Positions 1 through 6,837 of a stretch of 9,752 bases of DNA are shown here, one piece after another; the first letter of the stretch is position 1; each line of letters opens with the position of its first letter. The notes beneath the pieces are model-generated. The model was not told the origin of the DNA, did no database searches, and saw only the letters and a list, made by a program, of their open reading frames with translations. The stretch is taken from positions 1 to 9,752 of the forward strand of contig CAMNPA010000021.1 of the NCBI GenBank assembly GCA_946547205.1. The letters run 5' to 3'. The translations under genes and the position numbers were made by a program. This DNA is from an uncultured Selenomonadales bacterium. Its GTDB lineage: Bacteria; Bacillota; Negativicutes; Selenomonadales; Selenomonadaceae.

Positions 1-608
1 TCCGTCCAGCCGTTCTTATAAAAAAATTCTTTGATTTCCATTTTCAACCTTTGGGACGAGATTTTAAAGTATATGCACTCGTCCGCATTCCACATGTAAA
101 CGACAACCTCATCCGTATCACGACGTTTATTTTCCAGAACAATACGTTTGTCCATCGTGAATTTGTACAGCAGATCCAAAAGCGTTTTTCTGTCGTTGAC
201 TGCATTCGTGCCTGAAGGAAGAATCTGTCCCGTATTAAAATCCACGATACCAGACGTGTCTTCAATTTCCTTTAGTGCCCGTTTGTGCTCCTCTTCTTCA
301 ATGTAAAGTGCCCTTGCTTGTTCTACCGCTAGTTTATTCTCTTTTTCTTTTCTCGAAAGTTCCCTTTTGTCCTTCATCTCCATATAATTTTCTGATTGAG
401 CCTGCTCAAAAGAAATACCAGCGTCAGCCGGATTCATAACGCGAGAAATTATTTTTAGCTTCTTAGGTAATGTCATCATCTGCATTGAGTCAGGCTTTTG
501 CGTTGGAGCGGGAAAATTCGCGTTATATGTATCACTTGGCACAGTTGCTACAGCCGTTGACGTTTTTTCTGTCCTTCTTGTTCGATTATCGGAAAGCTTA
601 TTATTCAC
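1..608 (-). CDS. Partial coiled-coil protein of unknown function (runs off left edge)
   Basis: An uninterrupted minus-strand frame runs from inside the IS end to base 1, so at least about 200 codons are visible and the C-terminus is outside the window. I do not recognise the family. The first ~60 residues are polar and low in hydrophobics. A charged helical stretch rich in E/K follows (ELSRKEKENKLAVEQ, then EEEEHKRALKEIED), which looks like a coiled coil. The visible end is a mixed alpha/beta part containing DEVVVYMWNADECIYFKI. The proposed start is GTG at 608 with only a weak AAGAGA-like site upstream. The frame is also open from the IS terminal repeat, and ATG codons near 479-485 are alternatives without a good ribosome site. 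The gene is more A/T-rich than the block upstream. It lies downstream of the AAA+ gene, so it may once have been its last operon member, now cut off by the IS. The frame is clear; the start and function are not. Confidence 0.6.
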   Translation of the reverse strand, partial: MNNKLSDNRTRRTEKTSTAVATVPSDTYNANFPAPTQKPDSMQMMTLPKKLKIISRVMNPADAGISFEQAQSENYMEMKDKRELSRKEKENKLAVEQARALYIEEEEHKRALKEIEDTSGIVDFNTGQILPSGTNAVNDRKTLLDLLYKFTMDKRIVLENKRRDTDEVVVYMWNADECIYFKISSQRLKMEIKEFFYKNGWT

Positions 609-630
609 TGTGTCTCTTAATTCTTGATTA

Positions 631-648
631 GAGTGTGTTGGTAAAGTC
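631..648 (+). repeat. Left terminal inverted repeat of the IS
   Basis: GAGTGTGTTGGTAAAGTC matches the reverse complement of the other end at 17 of 18 positions, the only difference being T versus C at position 4. The TA at 629-630 just outside is one copy of the target duplication. The final base overlaps the transposase stop codon. Confidence 0.93.
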
Positions 649-1421
649 TAAAGTTGAATCAAAAGTGCAGATAGAATAACAAAATTGAGAAAGCAGACAG
701 CTAATTTGTCATAACGAGTGGCTATGTGTCGACGATTCTTTATCCGTAAGAAGAAGAGTTCAACGACATTGCGAGTCTTGTAAAGGTCTCTATCAAACTC
801 ATGAAATGCTCGCGAGTTCGCTTTGTCGGGGATACAAACAATGCCGCCTTGCTCTTGAATAAACTGGCGAATACGAGCCGAACAAAAAGCTTTGTCGCCT
901 AAAACCGTTTTGTCCTCCAATTTTACTTTACTCAAAAGTTCTGTTGCGCATTCCGAATCATGAATATTCCCGCCGGTCAGCAATAACCCGATGATTTGAA
1001 AATTTTCCGTAACAAGAGCATAAATTTTGGTCGTTTTGCCAACACGCAACACTCCGATTGCTTGATTGCCATATTTTTTCAAAGCTATTGCGGCGTGCTG
1101 GTGCACCTTGCAAAAGGTTGAATCAATTTCAACGAGCAAGTATTTTTCAGTATTTGCGACCAACGCTTGCAAGATGTTCTCGAAAACGTTGTCAATGCAC
1201 CACTAACAGAATTTGTGATAAATACTGTTCCAGTTTCCGAAATGAGCGGGCAAATCGCGCCACGCGGCTCCTGAAGATAATATCCACAAAATGGCATTGA
1301 ATACCTTTAAGGAATTTAAAGCAGGTCGTCCTGTCGACTTCGGAGCCGGTAACAGCGGGGCGATTATTTCCTGTTGCGCTTTTGTAAGGCAGTAACGAGA
1401 GTGGTAAAATGAGTTTGACAT
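648..1421 (-). pseudogene. IS5-family DDE transposase interrupted by an in-frame amber codon
   Basis: The gene starts at ATG 1421 behind AAAGGA. The first 72 codons give the N-terminal IS5 domain (GRPALNSLKVFNAILWIL, then AAWRDLPAHFGNW). Codon 73 is TAG (1205-1203). The same reading frame then continues for 184 codons with WCIDNVFENI and the catalytic half. This is a nonsense interruption, not the two-frame -1 shift arrangement common in IS5 relatives. Catalytic residues are present: D100 (in VEIDST), D176 (in LGDKAF) and E221. The signature Y-x2-R-x3-E-x6-K is intact (Y214, R217, E221, K228). Without suppression of the amber codon only a DNA-binding fragment would be made. TTG at 1172, just after the stop, could restart translation, but no convincing ribosome site precedes it. 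The copy is therefore probably inactive unless helped in trans. Confidence 0.9.
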
Positions 1422-1488
1422 AAGCAATTTCCTTTGGGCAGTTTTTCAAATTCATTTTACCAAAGTTTTTGCCTATGTTTTATTTTTG

Positions 1489-1506
1489 GACTTTACCAAC
1501 ACGCTC
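1489..1506 (-). repeat. Right terminal inverted repeat of the IS
   Basis: Read on the minus strand this end is GAGCGTGTTGGTAAAGTC, the partner of the repeat at 631-648. The TA at 1507-1508 is the second target-duplication copy. The transposase reads inward from this end. Confidence 0.93.
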
Positions 1507-1588
1507 TAGTGACGTGACTTGACGGCAAAAAATATTCCGCCCGATTGAAAAATTTTAATCTGGCGAAATGTCAATGAGCAGACGATTT

Positions 1589-2914
1589 TCAAATTTTGCT
1601 TGTGGTTGATGTTTGGTTGTTGCCTTCTAAATCCTCTAATGTGGTCGTCGGAGTGGTGTCGGCGGTTTTTTGCAACATGTTTGCCAAAATCTGTTTGCCG
1701 TTGGTTTTAATCGCGGTGTGATCTTCGGCTTTTTTCAACTCGTCGTCTCTGGCAAGTTCGCGTTCAATTTCCGCAATCAGTACCGCCTGCGTGAGTGTGG
1801 GCATATTCTTTGAACGAGCCTCGACGCAGGCATTGACAACCGCATTGCGAATGGAGCGACCGCTCAGCGTGTATGATTTCGCCAACGCGGGAATGTCCAC
1901 GTCGTCCGCAAGCGGTATCTTCAGCTTGACTTTGGCGTTGTCGGTCGGCAACAGGTGCACGCGCCAAATTTTTTCGCGCATGTTTTCATCGGGCAAGTCG
2001 AATTTGATGCTTGTCAGTCGCGAAGCAAAGGCGCGGTCGTAGTTTACGACGAGATTGGTTGCGAAAATCACTATGCCGTGAAATTTTTCCAGACAGATGA
2101 GAATTTGACTGCGCATGGAGTTTATCGCTTGCTCGGAGCCCTGCGTTACATTCGTCAATCGTTTGGACAGCAACGAGTCCGCCTCGTCAATGAACAGCAA
2201 CGCATCTTGCTCCGTTGCAGATTTGAATATCGCTTGAACGTTTTTCGGACCTTCGCCGTGATATTTGCTCTCGATGTCCGCGTAACTTGCGCGGATAATG
2301 TTTTTTTTCAACATATTTGCCAGCGCGTCCGCCGCCAATGTTTTGCCAGTGCCGGGCGGTCCGAAAAAATTCAGTGCGCAAATCGGATTCGGCATAATGG
2401 CGTAAAGTCCCCATTCCTCGAAAACTTCGCGCTCCAATTCAATCCGCTTGCACGCACGCAAAATTTCGTCCAATGTTTTTTGCGGCAGTTGCAGTCGCTC
2501 AAAATTTTCATGCGGCTCCTCTGCGGTGTAAATACTCGGCGGCTCGTCGTCGTCGGGAGATTTTTTCTTCGCCTCCGGCGACGGGAGCGGCTCGCCCGTT
2601 CGTGTGCCGACTTTGCCGTTGAATCCCATCCATTTGGGAAAAATTTTGTAAAGCCGTGCCGACACGCGCTTACGCAAATAATCGAGCATCGTCCCTTCGT
2701 TGAGCACGCGACTGCCGCCCGATATGTCAAGCACCACATCATATTTTTTTTGAGCGTTGGAGGTTCCTTCGCATAAAACGGTTTGTACATCGTTCGGCGC
2801 GACGGAAAAAATTTTGCAATACTCCTCGCGCACGACGTTTAAAACGTTTTCTTGCTCTCCGGCGTTGAGCATGTCCATCTTGCCGAAAAGTAAAATCACT
2901 TGAATCTTGGTCAT
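1589..2914 (-). CDS. AAA+ ATPase with an unrecognised N-terminal domain
   Basis: A 441-residue protein. Residues 1-100 form a small domain I do not recognise, starting with a beta-strand-like stretch (TKIQVILLFGK). A charged Pro/Asp linker (about 101-135) follows, then an AAA module at about 136-370. Visible motifs are Walker A GPPGTGKT (185-192), Walker B ALLFIDEAD (238-246), a pore-loop-like SKYHGEG (216-222), sensor 1 FATN (284-287), arginine-finger candidates R294/R299 in the DRAFASR stretch, and sensor 2 SGRSIRNA (351-358). The class resembles the Cdc48/spastin/FtsH-type AAA branch, hexameric unfoldases or remodellers. No membrane segment or protease domain is attached, so partners must supply those. 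The tail after residue 400 is polar and Thr/Asn-rich and probably disordered. The frame is open to TTG 2971, but ATG 2914 fits the protein best. Its GGAGG lies 29 nt upstream, beyond a small hairpin. It is the last gene before the IS. ATPase: certain; substrate: unknown. Confidence 0.92.
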   Translation of the reverse strand: MTKIQVILLFGKMDMLNAGEQENVLNVVREEYCKIFSVAPNDVQTVLCEGTSNAQKKYDVVLDISGGSRVLNEGTMLDYLRKRVSARLYKIFPKWMGFNGKVGTRTGEPLPSPEAKKKSPDDDEPPSIYTAEEPHENFERLQLPQKTLDEILRACKRIELEREVFEEWGLYAIMPNPICALNFFGPPGTGKTLAADALANMLKKNIIRASYADIESKYHGEGPKNVQAIFKSATEQDALLFIDEADSLLSKRLTNVTQGSEQAINSMRSQILICLEKFHGIVIFATNLVVNYDRAFASRLTSIKFDLPDENMREKIWRVHLLPTDNAKVKLKIPLADDVDIPALAKSYTLSGRSIRNAVVNACVEARSKNMPTLTQAVLIAEIERELARDDELKKAEDHTAIKTNGKQILANMLQKTADTTPTTTLEDLEGNNQTSTTSKI

Positions 2915-2921
2915 TGTATGC

Positions 2922-2948
2922 GGCGCGTCGAGTGCGCCCGTCACCTCC
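2922..2948 (-). promoter_or_regulatory. Distant Shine-Dalgarno with intervening hairpin, upstream of the AAA+ gene
   Basis: GGAGG at 2948-2944 lies just after the stop of the preceding gene but 29 nt before ATG 2914. The bases between contain GGCGC (2938-2934) and GCGCC (2926-2922), able to form a 5-bp all-G/C stem with a 7-nt loop. Folding would bring the effective spacing down to about 12 nt. This is the only plausible ribosome site for the gene, unless translation starts further upstream by coupling. Confidence 0.4.
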
Positions 2949-2951
2949 CGT

Positions 2952-3362
2952 TCAGCCGTTCTTGACGACAAGTGCGCCGTCGTTTTTGTCCAAAAGGTTG
3001 ACGATTCTCTCGTCCATGTCGTTGGTCTTGGTAATTTTTATGTCGTCGGACAAAACGTTGCCTTCCTCGTCCGTGGTCGCAGTGATGACGCCTTCGCCGC
3101 GCAACTGTTCTTCCAATTCGCTCAAAGCCTGAACATTGCCTTCACGTTCTTTTTGTTTGACGATTTCATTGAGGATCGGTTTAACTGACGTGACGACAAC
3201 TTTGCCGCCGACCCGCTTGCGCAAAAGTTCTTTGAGCTTTTTGAGCAAATGTTCCAGAACAATTTTAGCTATCCATGCGATTAACGCGATAAGCGCGGCG
3301 ATACCCAAGAACATTATGATTTTAACGAGCACGGCAACGAGCATTGCAAAAATCGTGAACAT
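2952..3362 (-). CDS. Small membrane-anchored protein, 136 residues
   Basis: I do not recognise a family. Residues 2-38 are strongly hydrophobic with one Lys at 14, enough for one long or two short membrane segments. A basic amphipathic helix follows (about 39-51, KKLKELLRKR), consistent with the positive-inside rule and a cytosolic C-terminal part. Residues 55-90 look helical. The end (about 92-133) is a small acidic module with EEGNVLSDDIKI and a closing LVV. The start is ATG 3362, eight bases after AGGAGG; the TTG two codons earlier is too close to that site. The spacing to the preceding gene is 12 bp, and the stop falls just before the ribosome site of the AAA+ gene. It probably belongs with the other small membrane proteins and the ATPase in one complex (inference). 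Confidence 0.82.
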   Translation of the reverse strand: MFTIFAMLVAVLVKIIMFLGIAALIALIAWIAKIVLEHLLKKLKELLRKRVGGKVVVTSVKPILNEIVKQKEREGNVQALSELEEQLRGEGVITATTDEEGNVLSDDIKITKTNDMDERIVNLLDKNDGALVVKNG

Positions 3363-3374
3363 ATTCAACGCCTC

Positions 3375-3695
3375 CTAGTCCATGAGTTTCCATGTTTCGC
3401 CGCCGAGAAATTCCATCACGTCCGCCGCAACCGACTTCGCCAAAAGCCTCCGCCCGACGCATGCTTCGTTGTCTACCATTATTTCTTTCAAGTCTTTGTT
3501 GAGCAAAATCTGAACAACCTCGTATTGATTTCCGCGCGGAGTGACTTTTAAAACGCAATTCTTCGCTTCGGGATATTCCATGCGCTTTTCAAGGTAAAAT
3601 TTTCGCGCGTTCTCCATGGTGAATTGCTTCGGGCGGACTTCTTCGCCGCCGATTGCCTGCCACAAACTCATCATTGCCCGATCCGTTAAATTCAT
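3375..3695 (-). CDS. Small soluble protein of unknown function, 106 residues
   Basis: No family recognised. Unlike its neighbours it has no membrane segment. The N-terminal 35 residues look helical (TDRAMMSLWQAIGG). A strand-like stretch follows (CVLKVTPRGNQYEVVQILLN, 47-66), then NKDLKEIMVDNEA and an amphipathic helix (GRRLLAKSVAADVMEFL, 81-97). The overall pattern suggests a compact alpha/beta fold. The start ATG 3695 is well supported by GAGAGGAG about 8 bases upstream. It sits 15 bp after the preceding gene and 12 bp before the next, so it is surely co-transcribed. It may be a cytosolic adaptor for the membrane proteins or for the AAA+ ATPase, but that is inference from position only. Confidence 0.82.
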   Translation of the reverse strand: MNLTDRAMMSLWQAIGGEEVRPKQFTMENARKFYLEKRMEYPEAKNCVLKVTPRGNQYEVVQILLNKDLKEIMVDNEACVGRRLLAKSVAADVMEFLGGETWKLMD

Positions 3696-3710
3696 CCCGG
3701 TTCGCTCCTC

Positions 3711-4061
3711 TCACAACGTGATCTTTACCTTCATGCCCTTTTGGATTGACGGGTCGACGCCTTGACTGCTCTCAATTTTGATGTCTTGCCCTTCAAGTTC
3801 TTTGCAGTCCGAAATAAGCACCGACAACGTAATTTCGTTGGGCTTAGTCTCCTTGACGTACATGCCGACCATTTTCCCCATTGCTATTCGGGCAATGTCG
3901 CTTTTCTTGCGGTGAATCGCTTGACGAATGATGTCGGCGATGTTTGACTTGGTGATTCTCTCCGCGACCTTGTAGACGAGGAACACTGCCGCTGCGCCGA
4001 ACAATGCCGCAACCACGCCGCTTAAAATATCCCAGCCGTATTCCAAAATCAACTCTTCCAT
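3711..4061 (-). CDS. Single-pass membrane protein with short cytosolic domain, 116 residues
   Basis: No family recognised. A clear membrane helix lies at about residues 11-30 (SGVVAALFGAAAVFLVY). The basic, amphipathic segment 31-64 (including RQAIHRKKSDIARIA) suggests a cytosolic C-terminus. The last ~40 residues are strand-rich: NEITLSVLISD, then GQDIKI, ending KGMKVKITL. The end resembles the tails of the two other membrane proteins in the block. The start ATG 4061 follows GAGGAGG with seven bases between. The spacing is 12 bp after the previous stop. No signal-peptidase site is evident, so the helix is read as an anchor. Confidence 0.83.
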   Translation of the reverse strand: MEELILEYGWDILSGVVAALFGAAAVFLVYKVAERITKSNIADIIRQAIHRKKSDIARIAMGKMVGMYVKETKPNEITLSVLISDCKELEGQDIKIESSQGVDPSIQKGMKVKITL

Positions 4062-4073
4062 GTTGCGTCCTCC

Positions 4074-4493
4074 TCACGATGTTACGACGAATTCATCACT
4101 GCCCTTGAAGTTGTCGCGCATTTTTTTCGATATCGAACTGAAGCTGAAAAGTTGCATGTCCAAGATCTCTTCGCTTTTGGCGTCCATCATGCAACCGATA
4201 AGATTTTTATTCGCGTCGATGCTTTGCGCGTCTTTCAAGCCGAGTCGTTTTATCCAAGCGGCAGTCGGTTTCACGACGATAATTTTAAAGTCGCCTTGCG
4301 GACGTTTGCGCTTTACCCATGCCAAAAGCGAGCGTCCGTCAAATTCGTCGTCGACAATCTGATTCCTTACCAAATCTTCCACCGATATGAGTGCTGACTT
4401 TGACGGGGACAAGATGCCTTTTTTTATCGCGAACACTGCGCAACCGCCGCCGACCACTGCCGCTATCAGCCAAGGAGTCATTGATTCAAACAT
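4074..4493 (-). CDS. Single-pass membrane protein with cytosolic domain, 139 residues
   Basis: No family recognised. A short hydrophobic segment at about 7-23 (PWLIAAVVGGGCAVFAI) is followed by KK, so the rest is likely cytosolic. Residues 50-83 form a mixed segment (DGRSLLAWVKRKRPQ, then FKIIVVKPTAAWIK), and the tail from about 98 contains DAKSEEILDMQLF and ends GSDEFVV. The frame is open to ATG 4535, but that codon has no good ribosome site, whereas ATG 4493 follows GGGAGGT with a normal spacing. It is the first of four small genes after the M48-like genes, separated from them by about 75 bp that hold no clear terminator; a distribution boundary or weak internal promoter is possible but not demonstrable. 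Confidence 0.82.
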   Translation of the reverse strand: MFESMTPWLIAAVVGGGCAVFAIKKGILSPSKSALISVEDLVRNQIVDDEFDGRSLLAWVKRKRPQGDFKIIVVKPTAAWIKRLGLKDAQSIDANKNLIGCMMDAKSEEILDMQLFSFSSISKKMRDNFKGSDEFVVTS

Positions 4494-4568
4494 GTTGCAG
4501 ACCTCCCGTTTGTCCTTTCGACCGCAGAATATCATATCCGCTACTTGAATCCGTTTGATTTTTCGACG

Positions 4569-6083
4569 CTAATCTTTGAGGAGTTTGATAAGCAATTCTG
4601 CCGTCGTGCCGCTCAAAATATTTCCGACGCGATAAATCGGCTCGGTGTCCGCTGTCAGATAATTTTTGTCGTCGCGCAGTTGCCGCCGATATACGCCGAT
4701 TTTTTTGAGTTCGCGCCATGAATAACGGAAGGGCAGTCGCTCAAGTGAAATGCGACCGGATACGCCCGCCGCCGTAATTGCCGTGCCTAACATTTCGTCG
4801 CCGTCAAAGAAAGTTTCTGCCGCAAAAATTTTCTCGTCGGGATTCATCCAAAACATCGCGCGAATTTTTTCTTGCAAGTCGTCGTCAAGCATGGTCTTGC
4901 ACGCGGTTTGATTTTGGTAAGTCGCGGCGAATTCGGCACAAATTTTTTCGACGAGCGGATTTTCTTCAACCGGAGACAGTTCGCCGATTTTTTTCAGCGC
5001 GGCATCAAATCCGCGTCGTGCCGCTACTTCGCGCAGTCGCCGAATAATTTTCACGTCGGCATTCGGAAAATCTTCCATTATTACGGAGTAAATGTACATC
5101 GCCTTCGCGTCGCCGTGAAAAGCAGCCGCTTTGAAAAGATTTTCCATCATGAATCGCGATTTGGGCACGCCGTCCCCGCGCAAATATTTTTCGCCCAACA
5201 TGACAAGTGCGGGAGTGATTCCGTTCGCTACCGCCCGATGCAATTCAAGTTGCGGGAAATTTTCTTCGTCAGCATCTTCGTCGTCCAGCAAAGTCCGGAA
5301 GTAAAATCCCGGATAATCTTTCTTGAAGGCATCCGAACGAATCCACCGCCGCAACTCTTGTATCCGTTCGACGCCTCCGAAATTCGGCAAGCTTTGCATG
5401 AGCCAAACGAAATAAATCCCCAAATCGCGCGGTCGTTCAAGCGGTCGGCTTAAAATTTCTTGGAGGTCAAGGTTGAGTTCGCCGCATTGTTTCATGAGCA
5501 ACGACGCCACTGCCCGTTCGGAGCCGCACGCAAAAAGCGCGGCGCGGTCGATTGAAAATTGTGCGGCGATGTTCCACGTGGCGAACGCGCTCCACAACGT
5601 CTTGCCCAACGCCTCGCCCATTGGCAACGAATTCGCGCATCCTTCCAAAATTTTCAGCAACTGAAGATTTTTCACGTGCCCGATTTTTATGCGCCCCAAT
5701 GCTTGCCCGAACAATGCCAACAATTCCTCGTCGCTCAAATCGTCAACGGTGTCGCTGACCACGATGATGTAGCTGTCGGAGTCCGAGCCGCTCACGTCGA
5801 ACTTTATTGCGTAATCGAACTTTAAATACAGCGGATAACGTTCACGGCAATCAAGTCGCGCCAACGCCGTTTCGTACAACCGATTCAGTCGCGGCGCGGT
5901 AAATTTCGTCACGGGATACAGATTCAGCGACGCGTCCGCACGTTCGTTTATGCGATTTTTCAGCTCGGAACCTTTGTTCGCAAGCTCATCGTACAGCGGA
6001 TTGTTTTGGCATTCGCGTTGGGATTTTTCTTCAAGCGGATGAATCAAGTCCGCCTCAAAAATTTTCTCGAACGGTATTTTCAT
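4569..6083 (-). CDS. Catalytically dead M48-like protein fused to Sel1-like repeats, 504 residues
   Basis: The N-terminal half (about 1-210) has the layout of cytosolic M48 peptidases: a strand/turn region (LKFDYAIKFDVSGSDS, 88-103), a strand (SYIIVVSDTV), then LSDEELLALFGQALGRIKIGH (116-136). The M48 consensus here is HELGH-x3-GH. All three key residues are replaced: Q127 for His, A128 for Glu, R131 for His, while the trailing G135-H136 stays. The downstream zinc-ligand motif, normally E-x3-DR, reads QFSIDR (Q175, D179). It is therefore a pseudopeptidase. Residues about 285-370 resemble Sel1/TPR-like repeats (ALVMLGEKYLRGDGVPKS, then AAAFHGDAKAMYIYS), which usually mediate protein contacts. 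The last 130 residues are unrecognised. The start ATG 6083 follows GGAGGAGGGG and lies inside the end of the previous gene (29-bp overlap), indicating translational coupling. The longer frame to 6221 is not used. Confidence 0.88.
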   Translation of the reverse strand: MKIPFEKIFEADLIHPLEEKSQRECQNNPLYDELANKGSELKNRINERADASLNLYPVTKFTAPRLNRLYETALARLDCRERYPLYLKFDYAIKFDVSGSDSDSYIIVVSDTVDDLSDEELLALFGQALGRIKIGHVKNLQLLKILEGCANSLPMGEALGKTLWSAFATWNIAAQFSIDRAALFACGSERAVASLLMKQCGELNLDLQEILSRPLERPRDLGIYFVWLMQSLPNFGGVERIQELRRWIRSDAFKKDYPGFYFRTLLDDEDADEENFPQLELHRAVANGITPALVMLGEKYLRGDGVPKSRFMMENLFKAAAFHGDAKAMYIYSVIMEDFPNADVKIIRRLREVAARRGFDAALKKIGELSPVEENPLVEKICAEFAATYQNQTACKTMLDDDLQEKIRAMFWMNPDEKIFAAETFFDGDEMLGTAITAAGVSGRISLERLPFRYSWRELKKIGVYRRQLRDDKNYLTADTEPIYRVGNILSGTTAELLIKLLKD

Positions 6084-6837
6084 TGCAGACCCCTCCTCCG
6101 ATGAAATTCCGCAGTTCGTCGTAACGGCGCGGCAACCACGAATAATCCGTGAAATAGCCGAAGACTTCGCCGACGATTTGCATGGGATTTTCGTGCCGGA
6201 AGTAGCGTTGCGTTTGTTCAAGGAAAGTGTCCTCGTCCGTGCCGAAGTCGAAATTTTTCAATATGTCATTCGGTACGACGCCGAACAAAATATTTTTCAA
6301 CGCCAAAGACAAATCGTCCGTCGCCAACAAAACCGCGCGATCGAGCGAAAGTTTTCGGGCGCGGTTCCACTCGTAAAGTAACGCAATCAATCCCGACCCG
6401 ATTATCGGCAAGCCGCCGATGCCGCTCATGTTTTCTGCCGCCCAAATGAAAAACGTCAGCTTGTTATGACCCGCCGCAATCGCCGCCGCCTGCGCATAAA
6501 GTCGCGCCTGAATGAATTCGTCGGCGCAACCGACAAGCGAATCGGGAATCAAAATCGCGGGCGTGTTATAGCCGACGCATGAAATTTCGGTATCGTAGTT
6601 TCGCGTGCGATAGAGCTTGCAAGGCTCCAGCCCAAACTTTTCGCAGGCGACATCGCGCATTTGTGTCAAGACGCCTTGAGAAATTTTCGGGAACGACGAG
6701 TCGTAAACATAGTCGCAAACTTCGTCGAGCCCTTCGTTGTGCAGCCGGTCAAACCATGACTTGAACGGCGTCTCCGAAAAAATTCGCGCCGTCAAAGCCG
6801 CGTCTTCCTCGTGAAGGAAATCTTTGGTCGAAATCAT
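6055..6837 (-). CDS. Catalytically dead M48-like protein, 260 residues
   Basis: Its length and motif order match the core of HtpX-like M48 peptidases without membrane helices. The strand before the active helix is visible (NTPAILIPDSLVG, 91-103). The zinc helix reads AQAAAIAAGH (115-124) where the family has HELGHIKxGH: A115, Q116 and A119 replace the His, Glu and His, and only the final GH survives. The stretch LLYEWNRARKLSLDRAVLLATDD (153-175 region) matches the family's LEWxRKAExxxDRAGLLA block, but K162 replaces the third zinc ligand Glu. Protease activity is very unlikely. The start ATG 6837 shares the ATGA overlap with the stop of the previous gene and follows GAGGAGG. The frame extends upstream to 7404 only as an antisense-free read-through of the neighbouring gene. 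It is a clear paralogue of both neighbours. Confidence 0.9.
   Translation of the reverse strand: MISTKDFLHEEDAALTARIFSETPFKSWFDRLHNEGLDEVCDYVYDSSFPKISQGVLTQMRDVACEKFGLEPCKLYRTRNYDTEISCVGYNTPAILIPDSLVGCADEFIQARLYAQAAAIAAGHNKLTFFIWAAENMSGIGGLPIIGSGLIALLYEWNRARKLSLDRAVLLATDDLSLALKNILFGVVPNDILKNFDFGTDEDTFLEQTQRYFRHENPMQIVGEVFGYFTDYSWLPRRYDELRNFIGGGVCNENTVRENF

Larger units (their letters stand above)
631..1506 (-). mobile_element. IS5-family insertion sequence (IS427/IS1031-like), 876 bp
   Basis: The element is bounded by near-perfect 18-bp terminal inverted repeats (consensus GAGYGTGTTGGTAAAGTC) and flanked on both sides by the dinucleotide TA (629-630 and 1507-1508), the target duplication typical of this IS5 subgroup. 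Its single gene encodes a DDE transposase on the minus strand. The total length matches the usual size for the group. It sits between the AAA+ ATPase gene and the coiled-coil gene at the left edge. Removing the element and one TA leaves a spacer of about 100 bp. The subgroup call rests on the TA duplication, the GAG-starting ends and the transposase signature, not on a database match. Confidence 0.93.

Noticed and set aside
44..265. 73-codon minus-strand frame near the left edge
   Set aside because: It is out of frame with the longer open frame running from 608 to the window edge, which has the more protein-like composition.
1192..1455. 87-codon frame overlapping the transposase start
   Set aside because: It is in another frame from the IS5 transposase motifs; the true N-terminus starts at ATG 1421 behind AAAGGA.
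1955..2776. Long plus-strand open frame (273 codons) opposite the AAA+ gene
   Set aside because: It is antisense to clear Walker A/B-containing coding sequence, has no ribosome site and its translation has no family character; a compositional shadow.
4872..5453. Plus-strand open frame (193 codons) opposite the third M48-like gene
   Set aside because: Antisense to a coherent M48/Sel1-like protein, with no ribosome site; a shadow.
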